Below are positions 41,161-49,670 of a stretch of DNA of 64,000 nucleotides, piece by piece. The stretch is from NCBI RefSeq assembly GCF_900090245.1, contig NZ_FMDN01000002.1:460295-524294 (forward strand), in the 5' to 3' direction. Source of the DNA: Micromonospora halophytica (GTDB lineage: Bacteria; Actinomycetota; Actinomycetes; Mycobacteriales; Micromonosporaceae). The notes under the pieces were generated by a model. It was not told where the DNA came from, searched no databases, and worked only from the letters and a program-made list of their open reading frames with translations. The stretch's first letter is position 1. Every line of letters begins with the position of its first letter. Both the position numbers and the translations under genes were made by a program.

Positions 41161-41181
41161 AGCTACTAGCTAACGAGGAGG
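41161..41181 (+). promoter_or_regulatory. Antitoxin operator and ribosome site
   Basis: AGCTA-C-TAGCT (41161-41171) is a small perfect palindrome with GCTAA repeats around it, directly followed by a strong ribosome site GAGGAGG (41175-41181). Phd/VapB-type antitoxins bind such palindromes over their own promoter. Confidence 0.5.
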
Positions 41182-41185
41182 TCGA

Positions 41186-41443
41186 ATGATGTCGGCTGAA
41201 GCCGCGCACTACAACATGCATGAGGCCAAGACCCACCTGTCGCGCATCATCGAACGGGTGGAACGCGGCGAAGAGATCATCATCGACCGGGCGGGCACCC
41301 CGGTGGCGAAGGTGGTGCCGCTTGTGCGACGGGCCAACCGCACCGCAGTCGGCTCCCTCGCCGGGCAACTGGACCTCTCAGGCGACTGGGACTCCCCCCA
41401 GACCAACGCCGAGATCGCCGCCGACTTCGGCATCGGCGCATGA
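41186..41443 (+). CDS. Phd/YefM-type antitoxin
   Basis: An 85-residue protein whose N-terminal half is the Phd/YefM DNA-binding fold: YNMHEAKTHLSRIIERVERGEEIIIDRAGTPVAKVVPL. The C-terminal half (QLDLSGDWDSPQTNAEIAADFGI) is acidic and extended, as needed to wrap the toxin. It overlaps the PIN toxin gene by four bases (ATGA). A second ATG directly after the first is an equal start. Confidence 0.93.
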   Translation: MMSAEAAHYNMHEAKTHLSRIIERVERGEEIIIDRAGTPVAKVVPLVRRANRTAVGSLAGQLDLSGDWDSPQTNAEIAADFGIGA

Positions 41444-41814
41444 CCCTGCTACTGGACACCCACGTCGCGCTCTGGGCCATCACCGGCGATGCGACCCTCG
41501 ACACCGAGTTTCTCGACCAGCTACGCCACGAGCCAGACATCTTTCTCTCCCCGGTCAGTCTGTGGGAGATCACCATCAAACAGAGCGTGGGGAAGCTTGC
41601 GGGACCCCCTGACCTCGCCGAGCGGGTAAGGGACATGGGCTTCCGTGAGCTCCCGGTGACCCATGCCCACGCCATCGCCGCCGGCCGCCTGCCACCCCAC
41701 CACCGCGATCCCTTCGACCGCATCCTCGTGGCACAGGCGATCACCGAGAGTCTGACCCTGGCCACTCGCGACGCGTCGATAGCGCTGTACGACGTGGACG
41801 TCCTCAAGGTGTGA
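41440..41814 (+). CDS. PIN-domain toxin (VapC-like RNase)
   Basis: A 124-residue PIN protein: LLLDTHVALWAITGD near residues 3-17 (first Asp), SPVSLWEITIKQSVGKL (Glu), HRDPFDRILVAQAI (Asp) and LATRDASIALYDVDVL (last Asp). All four acidic residues of the metal site are present, so it should be an active Mg-dependent RNase that targets tRNA or other RNA, kept in check by the antitoxin encoded just before it. The subgroup is that of small PIN toxins with a Phd-type antitoxin. Confidence 0.93.
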   Translation: MTLLLDTHVALWAITGDATLDTEFLDQLRHEPDIFLSPVSLWEITIKQSVGKLAGPPDLAERVRDMGFRELPVTHAHAIAAGRLPPHHRDPFDRILVAQAITESLTLATRDASIALYDVDVLKV

Positions 41815-41986
41815 TCGGACGGCTCGTCCCGGCACGCGCCCGGAATCCGTCCGGAGACCTGCGTCGCCCGTCGCCGAACTGCATGCAGTGGGGGTCAGGC
41901 TCGGGCCGTGCGGTGCTGCCGGAGTACCGGCCACCGCCTGCGACTACCCGGACCTCGAACTCCTCCGTCTGGGTATCCGTTTCGAG

Positions 41987-42060
41987 TGGGGCGGGCGGGA
42001 CTCGAACCCGCGACCGAGGGATTATGAGTCCCCTGCTCTAACCGGCTGAGCTACCGCCCC
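41987..42060 (-). tRNA. tRNA with CAU anticodon (probably tRNA-Ile2, else tRNA-Met)
   Basis: The reverse strand folds into a complete cloverleaf of 74 bases: acceptor GGGGCGG/CCGCCCC, D arm TAGCTCAGCCGGTTAGAGCA, anticodon stem GGGGA with loop CTCATAA and TCCCT, and T arm GCGGGTTCGAGTCCCGC. No CCA is encoded. The variable region CGGTCGC and anticodon stem resemble tRNA-Ile(CAU), in which C34 is changed to lysidine by TilS; an elongator Met tRNA remains possible. Confidence 0.85.
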
Positions 42061-42192
42061 GATGCCGCGCCGGATCGTAACCCGCGCGACGGATCACCGG
42101 CCACCACCGAACCGGCACGAACGATCACCCGTGTGCCAGCACGATGGGCTACGCGAGGATAACAGTCAGCAGCCGCCGGGGGCGCCTCGCGA

Positions 42193-43434
42193 TCACCCCG
42201 GCGCGCGTAGCTGCGCGATCACCGCTGCGGCCGTACGCCAGCCGCTGGCCAGCGCGCCCTGGATCGACGGGCTGTCCCGGTGGTCGCCGGCCACGAAGAG
42301 GCCGTCGCCGAGGGCCACCGGCTTGCGCAGCCGCCCCTGCGGGGGCGGCGCGGCGGGCAGCGCGTCGGGGACTGCGACGGTGGTGAGGTGTTCCCAGTCC
42401 GCGGTGGAGCGTGCGTAGAGCCGTTCCAGCTCACGCCGGATCACCGGCTCGGGCGGGGCGGACGGGCCGACCACCGAGGTGGCGATCAGGTGCCGCCCGG
42501 CGGGCGCGTAGCCGGGCGCGGCGTTGCTGACGACCACGGTGTTGGCGACGAGTTCCCGGCGGTCCCCGTCGAGCAGCAGGATCGACTCGTCCAGCGGCGC
42601 CTGCGGCGCCGAGTGGTAGTAGGTGGTGTAGCTGTGCATGCGTACCCCGGCCAGGGTCGGCAGCAGGGTGCCCGCCGCCGGCGGGTCGACGGCGACCACG
42701 ACGGCGCGGCAGGCGATGTCACCGGCCCGGGTGCGGACCCGACGGGGCGCGACCTCGGCGACCGGGGTGTTCAGGGTGATCAGTTCGGCCGGCAGCGGGG
42801 CGGCGACGGCGGCGGGCAGCGCACCCATGCCCCGCGCCGGCAGACCGATCCGGCCGCGCGCGAAGGAGCGCAGGATCATCGCCAGCACACGGCTGGAGGT
42901 TTCCAGCTCCCGGTCGATGAGGACGCCGGAGAGGAACGGCCGCAGCAGTTCCTCGACGATGGTGTCGGAGAGTCCGGCCCGGCGCAGCGCGGCTTCGCTG
43001 GTGGTCTCCGGGGCGGTGAGCAGCCGGCTCTTCGGCAGGGTGGCGCAGCCGGCGGCGAGGGTGGCGAAGCGCAGCCGGTCGAGCAGCGAGCCGACGCCGG
43101 CCAGCGCGGTGCCGGGTGCGCCGCCGGGTTCGCGCAGCGGGTTGACCAGCCGGTCGAGCCGGTCGCCGCGCCGCAGCAGCACCCCGGAGGTGAACCAGCC
43201 CAGGTCGAGGGTGTCCAGGTCGAGCAGGGTGCCCAGCCGAGGGTAGGCGGTGTTGAGCACCTGGAAGCCGCGGTCGAGCAGGTAGCCGTCGACGGCGTCG
43301 GTGGCGACCCGGCCACCGAGCCGGTCGCCGGCCTCCAGCAGCCGCCAGGGCACGCCGGCGCGGTGCAGTCGGCGGGCGGCGGCGAGCCCGGCGAGGCCGC
43401 CGCCGACGATGACGACGTCCGTCTCAGCGAGCAT
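42193..43434 (-). CDS. FAD-dependent amine-oxidase/desaturase-like protein
   Basis: The 413-residue flavoprotein starts with DVVIVGGGLAGLAAARRLHRAGVPWRLLEAGDRLGGRV (dinucleotide fold and the following R-rich GG motif) and ends with ALGDGLFVAGDHRDSPSIQGALASGWRTAA, the C-terminal FAD site of amine-oxidase/phytoene-desaturase-like enzymes. The substrate is unknown. ATG 43434 has GGAGG five bases upstream. It overlaps the end of the MMPL exporter by 11 bases, so both are in one transcript; a link between an oxidised lipid and its export is possible. Confidence 0.88.
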   Translation of the reverse strand: MLAETDVVIVGGGLAGLAAARRLHRAGVPWRLLEAGDRLGGRVATDAVDGYLLDRGFQVLNTAYPRLGTLLDLDTLDLGWFTSGVLLRRGDRLDRLVNPLREPGGAPGTALAGVGSLLDRLRFATLAAGCATLPKSRLLTAPETTSEAALRRAGLSDTIVEELLRPFLSGVLIDRELETSSRVLAMILRSFARGRIGLPARGMGALPAAVAAPLPAELITLNTPVAEVAPRRVRTRAGDIACRAVVVAVDPPAAGTLLPTLAGVRMHSYTTYYHSAPQAPLDESILLLDGDRRELVANTVVVSNAAPGYAPAGRHLIATSVVGPSAPPEPVIRRELERLYARSTADWEHLTTVAVPDALPAAPPPQGRLRKPVALGDGLFVAGDHRDSPSIQGALASGWRTAAAVIAQLRAPG

Positions 43435-45550
43435 CGCCGGCCTCCGTCGGGGTCCGGGCCGCGCGGGACAGCCGACTGGGCCACCAGACCTTCGGCCCGA
43501 TGTCGTACGACAGCGCGGGCACCAGCAGCGAGCGGACCACGATGGTGTCCAGCAGTACGCCGACCGCCACCGCCACCCCGAGCTCCACCAGCACCACCAG
43601 CGGCAGTACGGCGAGCGCGGAGAAGGTCGCGGCGAGCACGATGCCGGCGGAGGTGATCACGCCGCCGGTGACGGCGAGGCCGGCCAGCACCCCGGCCCGG
43701 GTGCCCCGCTTGACCGTCTCCTCGCGGACCCGGCTCATCAGGAAGATGTTGTAGTCGATGCCGAGGGCGACCAGGAAGACGAACGCGAAGAGCGGGAAGG
43801 ACGCGTCGACCCCGGGGAAGTCGAAGACGTACCGGAAGATCAGCGCGCAGAGCCCGAGCGTGGCCAGGAAGGACAGCACCACGGTCGCGATGAGCAGCAC
43901 CGGGGCGACCACGGCGCGTAGCAGCAGGGCCAGGATGACGGCGATCACCACCAGCACCACCGGGATGATCACGTTGCGGTCCCGGGTGGACGCGTCGGAG
44001 GTGTCCACGTTGATCGCGGTGAACCCGCCGACGACCGGGTCTGCGCCGGGCACCCGGTGCACCGCCTCGCGCAGCTCCCGGATGGTGCGCTCCGCGCCGT
44101 CGCTGTCCGGCGGGTCGGCCAGGGTCGCCTCCAGCTGCACCAGGCCGTCGACGACCTTCGGTGGCGCGTCCGGGTCCGGCGGCCCGGTCCGGTCGCCCTG
44201 GCTGACCGGGCGGACGGCGGCGACCCCGGGGACGCCCTGCGCTGCCCGGGCCACCTCCTGCGCGGTCTCCTGCCGGGTGAAGATGGTGGCCGGGCTGCCG
44301 GTGCCGGCCGGATAGTGCCGGGCGATCACCTCCTGCCCGGCGACGGAGTCGGTGCGGGTGGTGAACAGGTCGGACTGGCCGAGGGTGGTGGCGCCGAGCT
44401 GGGTGACGCCGAGGGTGAGCAGGGCCAGCGCCACCGTGGTCACGATCCAGACCGGGCGGGCGCGGTGGGCGACGAAGCGGGCGATCCGGCTCCAGATGCC
44501 GTGTTCGGTCCGCGGGTCGGCCCGGTCGGCCTCGGGCCGGCGCGGCCAGAACGCCCACCGACCGCCGAGCACCAGCAGCGCCGGCAGGAAGGTGAGCATG
44601 ACCAGCAGGGTGGCGGCGATGCCGATGGCGGCGACCGGGCCGAGCGCCCGGTTGGAGTTCAGGCTGGACAGCAGCAGGCAGAGCAGGCTGACGATGACGG
44701 TGGCCCCGGAGGCGACGATCGCCGGGGCGGCGCCCTTCCAGGCGGTCCTCATCGCGTCCCAGGGGCGCTCGTGCCGGTGCAGCTCCTCCCGGTACCGGGC
44801 GATCAGCAGCAGCGCGTAGTCGGTGCCCGCGCCGAAGACCAGCACGGTGAGGATGCCCTGCGCCTGCCCGTTCAGCTTGATCACGTCGTTGCGCGCGAGG
44901 TGGTGCACGAAGACCGACGCCAACGCGTACGACGTTCCCGCGGCGAGCAGCGGGAAGATCCAGAGCACCGGGCTGCGGTAGACGACGAGCAGGATGACCA
45001 GCACCACGACGAGGGTGACCAGCAGCAGCGGCCCGTCGATCGCGGTGAACACCTCGATCAGGTCGGCGAGCAGCCCGGCCGGGCCGGTGACGTCGACGGT
45101 GAGCCCGTCCCGGTCGTCGCCGGCGACGCCGCGCAGTTCCTCGACCACCCGGCTGATCTGTTCGCCCTCGGAGTCGTCGATCGGGACGACCACCTGGAGT
45201 GCCTGGCCGTCCTGGCTGGGGATCGGCGGTGGCAGCGGGCCGACCACCCCCCGCACCTGGGCGAACCGGGCAGCGTCGGCGGCGACCCGCTGCCGGTCGG
45301 CCTCGGTGATGCCGGTGGGGCGCTCGTAGACCACCAGGGCGGGTGTGGTCGGCTTCTCGACGAAGCCGGCGGCGAGGTCCTGGGCCCGGGTCGCCCCGGC
45401 GTCGGTGGGCAGGAACGAGGCGTTGTCGTTGGTCGCGACCTCGCCCAGCCTGCCGGAGTACGGCCCCGCGATCCCGCCGACGACCAGCCAGCCCAGCACG
45501 ACCGCCACCGCGACCAGCGTGGCCGTCCAACGGCTCCGTCCTCCGGCCAT
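43424..45550 (-). CDS. MMPL-family RND exporter
   Basis: The protein of about 708 residues has the RND/MMPL plan: helix 1 (about 10-30), a large outside loop, five helices (about 185-330) with GAGTDYALLLIARYREELHRH, a cytoplasmic part with RPRRPEADRADP, then a second repeat with helix 7, loop, and helices near 530-680 containing GIDYNIFLMSRVREE. The two GxDY motifs are the proton-relay signatures. It should export a lipid or hydrophobic compound driven by protons. Start ATG 45550 follows a GGGA/GGAG region; ATG 45577 is possible. An AATCGACGC repeat occurs twice just upstream. Confidence 0.92.
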   Translation of the reverse strand: MAGGRSRWTATLVAVAVVLGWLVVGGIAGPYSGRLGEVATNDNASFLPTDAGATRAQDLAAGFVEKPTTPALVVYERPTGITEADRQRVAADAARFAQVRGVVGPLPPPIPSQDGQALQVVVPIDDSEGEQISRVVEELRGVAGDDRDGLTVDVTGPAGLLADLIEVFTAIDGPLLLVTLVVVLVILLVVYRSPVLWIFPLLAAGTSYALASVFVHHLARNDVIKLNGQAQGILTVLVFGAGTDYALLLIARYREELHRHERPWDAMRTAWKGAAPAIVASGATVIVSLLCLLLSSLNSNRALGPVAAIGIAATLLVMLTFLPALLVLGGRWAFWPRRPEADRADPRTEHGIWSRIARFVAHRARPVWIVTTVALALLTLGVTQLGATTLGQSDLFTTRTDSVAGQEVIARHYPAGTGSPATIFTRQETAQEVARAAQGVPGVAAVRPVSQGDRTGPPDPDAPPKVVDGLVQLEATLADPPDSDGAERTIRELREAVHRVPGADPVVGGFTAINVDTSDASTRDRNVIIPVVLVVIAVILALLLRAVVAPVLLIATVVLSFLATLGLCALIFRYVFDFPGVDASFPLFAFVFLVALGIDYNIFLMSRVREETVKRGTRAGVLAGLAVTGGVITSAGIVLAATFSALAVLPLVVLVELGVAVAVGVLLDTIVVRSLLVPALSYDIGPKVWWPSRLSRAARTPTEAGDAR

Positions 45551-45824
45551 CTCCACCCGTCCCTTGAATCGACGCATCAATCGACGCAGCGGGAGTCCAA
45601 GTCGACATCGACCATCCTGCCGGCCGAGGACGCCCGGCGGGGCGGAAACCACCCAGCCGACCCCTGGCCGGAGACGGGTGGACGGAACCCGCGGGTGGCC
45701 GCCGACCGCTGCGGGCCGACACCTCCGGGTGAACCTGCCGGCGCGGCGGAGCGGATCGGCGGTGGAAGGCCGGACACGAGAAACGCCCGCCGGCGTGGGC
45801 CGGCGGGCGCGCTGTGGAGCTGAG

Positions 45825-45897
45825 CTCCCCCGTTTGGACTCGAACCAAAAACCTGCCGGTTAACAGCCGGCTGCTCTGCCAATTGAGCTACGGGGGA
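45825..45897 (-). tRNA. tRNA-Asn (GTT)
   Basis: The reverse strand gives a 73-base cloverleaf: acceptor TCCCCCG/CGGGGGA, D arm TAGCTCAATTGGCAGAGCA, anticodon stem GCCGG with loop CTGTTAA (anticodon GTT), and T arm TTGGTTCGAGTCCAA. Discriminator G and no encoded CCA. Confidence 0.95.
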
Positions 45898-46083
45898 CCG
45901 CTTGCCACCTCGCTGGCGGATCTCTCCGGCGCTCGGCGACGGCATAAGAGTACAGGACTCCCCGGGGGTTCGGTCCAGGGGGTTCCCCACGACATTCCGC
46001 CGTCGCCACGATCGGCGAAACGTCGCCGCCGCATCGCCGCCACACGGAATAATACGGACAATTCGCCATCCCGGCACAACCAG

Positions 46084-46109
46084 GTATGAGCGCGGAGCAG
46101 GATGGGTAG
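46084..46109 (+). promoter_or_regulatory. SigB-like stress promoter of the YtxH-like gene
   Basis: GTAT (46084-46087), 16 bases and GGGTAG (46104-46109) fit the pattern GNNT-N14-16-GGGTAC/T of Streptomyces SigB-type promoters, about 95 bases before the gene. The 307-base stretch 45898-46204 between the tRNA and this gene has no other supported feature. Confidence 0.5.
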
Positions 46110-46204
46110 TTAGCTGCCGACAGAGGACGCAGGCGCGAACAGGTCGGACCGGTCCGGGACCTCCGGACGGGAACGGCGGAGCGTCAGGTACGGAAGGAGC
46201 CGCC

Positions 46205-46597
46205 ATGCGCGGAAAGATCATGTTTCTTGGCGGGCTGGCTGCGGGCTTCGTCCTGGGCGCCCGTGCCGGCCGGGAGAAGTACGAGGAGCTGGTCGTCCGG
46301 GGCCGTAAGGTGCTCGACCACCCGACCGTCCAGGAGGCGGCGGGTGTCGCGCAGGCCCAGGCGACCCGGCTCTACTCGGAGGGCAAGGACAAGCTCGGCC
46401 AGTCCAAGCTGGGCGAGAAGCTGGGTGGCAACGGCAGCAAGCCGGGTCTGACCGCGGCGGACGACGCCTTCGCGGGCACCCCGGCCACCGTCGGCGCCAA
46501 GACCAGCAGCACCGGTTCGACCAGCTCCAGCAGCTCGTCGGCCAGCACCCCGAAGCCCAAGGCGCCCGGAACGGGCACCAACGGCAGCACCATCTGA
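46205..46597 (+). CDS. YtxH-like small membrane-associated protein
   Basis: A 130-residue protein: MRGKIMFLGGLAAGFVLGARAGREKYEEL is the YtxH-type start (short membrane helix with G-rich core, then RAGREKYE), followed by a helical stretch and a Ser/Thr/Pro-rich disordered tail. YtxH proteins in other bacteria are stress induced. AAGGAG at 46195-46200. The SigB-like promoter upstream agrees with that. Exact role unknown. Confidence 0.85.
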   Translation: MRGKIMFLGGLAAGFVLGARAGREKYEELVVRGRKVLDHPTVQEAAGVAQAQATRLYSEGKDKLGQSKLGEKLGGNGSKPGLTAADDAFAGTPATVGAKTSSTGSTSSSSSSASTPKPKAPGTGTNGSTI

Positions 46598-46652
46598 TCG
46601 TCCGTACACCGCTCGGGCCGGTCGCCGTCTGGCGACCGGCCCGACGCGTTTC

Positions 46653-47501
46653 TCAGGCGTCGGGCAGCTCCTCGGGTGCGGGCAGTTGCGCGCGGACCAG
46701 CCAGCCTCCGTCGGGGCGCGGACCGGCGGCGAAGGTGCCGCCGACCGCCTCGACACGCTCCCGCATCCCGACGACGCCGAGCCCGGCGCCCGACCGGATG
46801 CCGGCGGCCGTGGCGGCGGCGGGTCGTGCCCCGCCGTCCGTGGCGGCGGCGTCCGCCTGCGCCGCAGCGGGTGCGCCGTCGTCGCGTACCTCGACGGTGA
46901 CGCCGTCGGGGTCGTAGCGCAGGCGGACCGCGACGGCCGCGCCCGGTGCGTGCCGGTACGCGTTGGTCAGCGACTCCTGGATGATCCGGTACGCCGTGAC
47001 GTCCACCGCCGTGGGCAACGGCCGGGGCTGGCCGGAGACGGTCCACCGCACCGACTGCCCGGCGCCACAACCCTCCACCAGCGCGTCCAGCCGGTTGAGG
47101 CTGGGGACCGGCGCGGTCGGGACGGCAGGCTCCTCCGCGCGGCGTGGCGCCTTCCCGGTTCCGCTCCGCTCGGCCGCCGCCGCGCTCCGGGTGCCGAGGG
47201 TGTACGCGGCGACCGCCACGGCGATCACGAGAGGGCCACGCGCCAGACCGGTGAACTGCGCCAGCACCACGGTGACGGTCGCCACGGCGAGCACCGGCAG
47301 CGGGTGACGCCGGCGCAGCGTCAACGCCCCGCAGCCGAGGGCGGCGAGCAGCACCGCGCCGGCCGTGAGCGAGGTCCGGGGCGGCCCACCGGGCGGGCTC
47401 AGCGGCAGCAGGCTCGCCACGAACAGCACGACGGCGAGCAGCACGTCTGCCACTGCCGGGTGCGCCCGCGCGACCCGACGCCACTGTGCGAGGCGTCCCA
47501 T
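46653..47501 (-). CDS. Histidine-kinase-like protein lacking the phosphoacceptor domain
   Basis: The 282-residue protein has four or five membrane helices (about residues 17-110) and a C-terminal ATPase domain with VDVTAYRIIQESLTNAYRHAPG (N box) and GAGLGVVGMRERVEAVGG (G box), as in the NarL-partner kinases of actinobacteria. Between them only about 35 residues remain (from GTRSAAAAERSG to PSLNRLDALVEGC), while the family has about 130 with an ELHDVVAH box. So the dimerisation and phosphoacceptor His are missing in frame. No response regulator is adjacent. It may be a decayed gene or an ATPase without phosphotransfer. Confidence 0.8.
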   Translation of the reverse strand: MGRLAQWRRVARAHPAVADVLLAVVLFVASLLPLSPPGGPPRTSLTAGAVLLAALGCGALTLRRRHPLPVLAVATVTVVLAQFTGLARGPLVIAVAVAAYTLGTRSAAAAERSGTGKAPRRAEEPAVPTAPVPSLNRLDALVEGCGAGQSVRWTVSGQPRPLPTAVDVTAYRIIQESLTNAYRHAPGAAVAVRLRYDPDGVTVEVRDDGAPAAAQADAAATDGGARPAAATAAGIRSGAGLGVVGMRERVEAVGGTFAAGPRPDGGWLVRAQLPAPEELPDA

Positions 47502-47689
47502 GCGGCCCAACGTACGGCAGCCACCGGGCGAGCGGCCCGGCGCACCGCCGGCCCGCCGCCCGCCCATCGGGTCACCGGCGCCGGGAACCGGTCCGGCAGG
47601 TGGCCAGGACTTCGCGGCGCGGTGGCCGCCCGGACACACGTCCGCCCCGCCGCGAGGTGAGCGACGGGGCGGTTGCGTGAGCGGGCCGG

Positions 47690-48784
47690 TCAGCGCCTGC
47701 CCGCGGCGTTGCGCTTCTTCCTGAGCTTGCGGTCGTCGCGCAGCTCGACGTACGGCTCCTCCTCCGGGGAGTGGCCGGCGGAGATCGCCCGGCCGCGCTC
47801 CAGCTCCGCGTCGAACTCGGCGCCGAGCAGGATGGCGATGTTGCTCAGCCAGAGCCAGATCAGGAAGATGATCACGCCGGCCAGGGCACCGTAGGTCTTG
47901 TTGTACGACCCGAAGTTGCTGACGTACAGCGCGAAGAGGCCGGAGATGACCAGCCAGATCACCACGGCCAGGATGCCGCCCGGGCTCACCCAGCGGAAGC
48001 CGCCGTGGCGGGCGTTCGGCGAGGCCCAGTAGAGGATCGCGAACATCAGGCTGACCAGGAGCAGCAGCACCGGCCACTTGGCGATGTTCCACACCGTCAC
48101 CGCGGTCGAGCCGACCCCGATCGCGCTGCCGACCTGCTCGGCGAAGCCGCCGGTGAAGACCACGATCACCGCGCAGGCCAGCAGCATCACGCCGATCACG
48201 GCGGTCACCCCGAGCCGGATCGGCAGGGTCTTCCAGATCGGCCGGCCCTCCGGCACGTCGTAGATGGTGTTCGAGGCGCGCATGAAGGCGGCGATGTATC
48301 CGGACGCGGACCAGAAGGCGGCCAGCAGACCGATGATCGCCGCGAGGCTGGCCAGCCCGCCGGAGGCGCCCGCCTGGTCGATCGCCCCCTCGATGATCCT
48401 GCGGATGTTCTCCTCCGGGACCGCCTGGTTGACGGTGTCCTTGACGCCGGTGGTGGCCCGGTCACCGAGCAGGCCGAGCAGGGAGATCAGCACCAGCAGG
48501 CCGGGAAAGATGGAGAGCACGCCGTAGTAGGTCAGCGCGGCGGCCCAGTCGGTCAGGCTGTCGTCCTGGAACTCCTTGACCGTACGCTTCAACGCCGCCT
48601 TCCAGCCGGATCCGGGCAGGTCGGTCGGGCTGTCCGGGCCGTCGTCGGGGCCGACCGGCCGCCGGCGTACGTCCCGGTCCGACCGCACGGCCTCGGCCCG
48701 GTCGTCCGGCCCGGGCCGGCCGGGCGCGGTGCCCAGGTTGTCGCGGTCGCGCCCGCTGCGGGCGGATGTCTCGTCGGAGGCCAT
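47690..48784 (-). CDS. YihY/BrkB-family membrane protein
   Basis: The 364-residue protein starts with a charged cytoplasmic region of about 60 residues and has six membrane helices. WAAALTYYGVLSIFPGLLVLISLLGLLG near residues 80-108 and FRWVSPGGILAVVIWLVISGLFALYVSNFGSYNKTYGALAGVIIFLIWLWLSN near 270-320 are the family hallmarks. Its tail (RDDRKLRKKRNAAGRR) is basic. Transport or membrane-stress function is unclear in this family. GAGGAGGGG provides the ribosome site for ATG 48784. Confidence 0.92.
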   Translation of the reverse strand: MASDETSARSGRDRDNLGTAPGRPGPDDRAEAVRSDRDVRRRPVGPDDGPDSPTDLPGSGWKAALKRTVKEFQDDSLTDWAAALTYYGVLSIFPGLLVLISLLGLLGDRATTGVKDTVNQAVPEENIRRIIEGAIDQAGASGGLASLAAIIGLLAAFWSASGYIAAFMRASNTIYDVPEGRPIWKTLPIRLGVTAVIGVMLLACAVIVVFTGGFAEQVGSAIGVGSTAVTVWNIAKWPVLLLLVSLMFAILYWASPNARHGGFRWVSPGGILAVVIWLVISGLFALYVSNFGSYNKTYGALAGVIIFLIWLWLSNIAILLGAEFDAELERGRAISAGHSPEEEPYVELRDDRKLRKKRNAAGRR

Positions 48785-48848
48785 GCGCCCCTCCTCGTGA
48801 TCGGCGGTGTCCCCTCGACATGCCCCGACCGGGCCGGACGTTAACCCG

Positions 48849-49658
48849 TCACCTGTAGAGCAGGCCCACCATCCGCCGGGAAGCCACCGTCAGCCCGAGT
48901 GCGGTCAGCGCCAGCAGGTAGAGCACGTCGGCCAGCCCCCACCAGCCGCCCCCGCCGACGCAGACGTCCCGCAGCAGGTGCACCGAGCGGTAGAGCGGGG
49001 TCACCTCGACCAGCCAGCGCAGCGCCGCAGGATACACCTCGGCGGGGATGAAGGTGCCGCTGAAGAGGAAGAGGGTGAACTGCGCCGAGGCCATCAGGTC
49101 GAAGTCCTGCCAGCTGCGCATGAAGGTGGAGAGCGCCATGCCGGCGGAGCCGAAGGCGAACCCGGTCAGCACCGCCGCCGGGAACGCGAGCAGCGCCCGA
49201 CCGCCGGTGGTCAGGCCCATCGTCACCATCACCGCGAGGAAGGCCGCCGAGTACGCCGAGCCGCGCACCATCGCCCAGGACAGCTCCCCCAACGCGATCT
49301 CGAACGGGCGCACCGGCGTGGCGATGATCCCGTCGTAGAGCTTCTGGTACTTGAACTTGCCGAAGAAGTTGAAGGTGGTCTCGGCCAGCGCGCCGGTCAT
49401 CGCGGACGCGGCGAGCATGGCCGGGGCGACGAACACGGCGTACTCCACCACCCGGCCGTCGGGCAGGGCGATGCCGTCGATCAGCCGACCCACCCCGAAG
49501 CCGATCGAGAGGAGGTAGAGCACCGGCTCGACGAACCCGGAGATGAGCAGCAGCCAGTAGACCGACTTGAGCGCGGCCACGTTGCGCTCCACCATCGAGG
49601 CGGAACGGCGGGTCGTGCCGGCGGTGTCGAGCAGCCGGGGCAGGACGAGAGTGACCAT
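48849..49658 (-). CDS. ABC-2 exporter permease 2
   Basis: A 269-residue membrane protein with six helices, starting VTLVLPRLLDTAGTTRRSASMVERNVAALKSVYWLLLISGFVEPVLYLLSIGFGVGRLI, typical of DrrB/ABC-2 permeases. A second permease precedes it by 12 bases (49671), so the exporter probably is a heterodimer. AAGGAG six bases before ATG 49658. It ends the operon that begins with the ATPase at 52095. Confidence 0.9.
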   Translation of the reverse strand: MVTLVLPRLLDTAGTTRRSASMVERNVAALKSVYWLLLISGFVEPVLYLLSIGFGVGRLIDGIALPDGRVVEYAVFVAPAMLAASAMTGALAETTFNFFGKFKYQKLYDGIIATPVRPFEIALGELSWAMVRGSAYSAAFLAVMVTMGLTTGGRALLAFPAAVLTGFAFGSAGMALSTFMRSWQDFDLMASAQFTLFLFSGTFIPAEVYPAALRWLVEVTPLYRSVHLLRDVCVGGGGWWGLADVLYLLALTALGLTVASRRMVGLLYR

Positions 49659-49670
49659 GTGCGGCTCCTT

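Noticed and set aside
41987..42060. Initiator tRNA-fMet
   Set aside because: The first base pair G-C of the acceptor is intact and the anticodon stem does not have the three G-C pairs in the initiator arrangement.
45560..45590. AATCGACGC direct repeat as a phage attachment site
   Set aside because: Only nine to ten bases, no integrase, and it lies in the leader of the MMPL gene.
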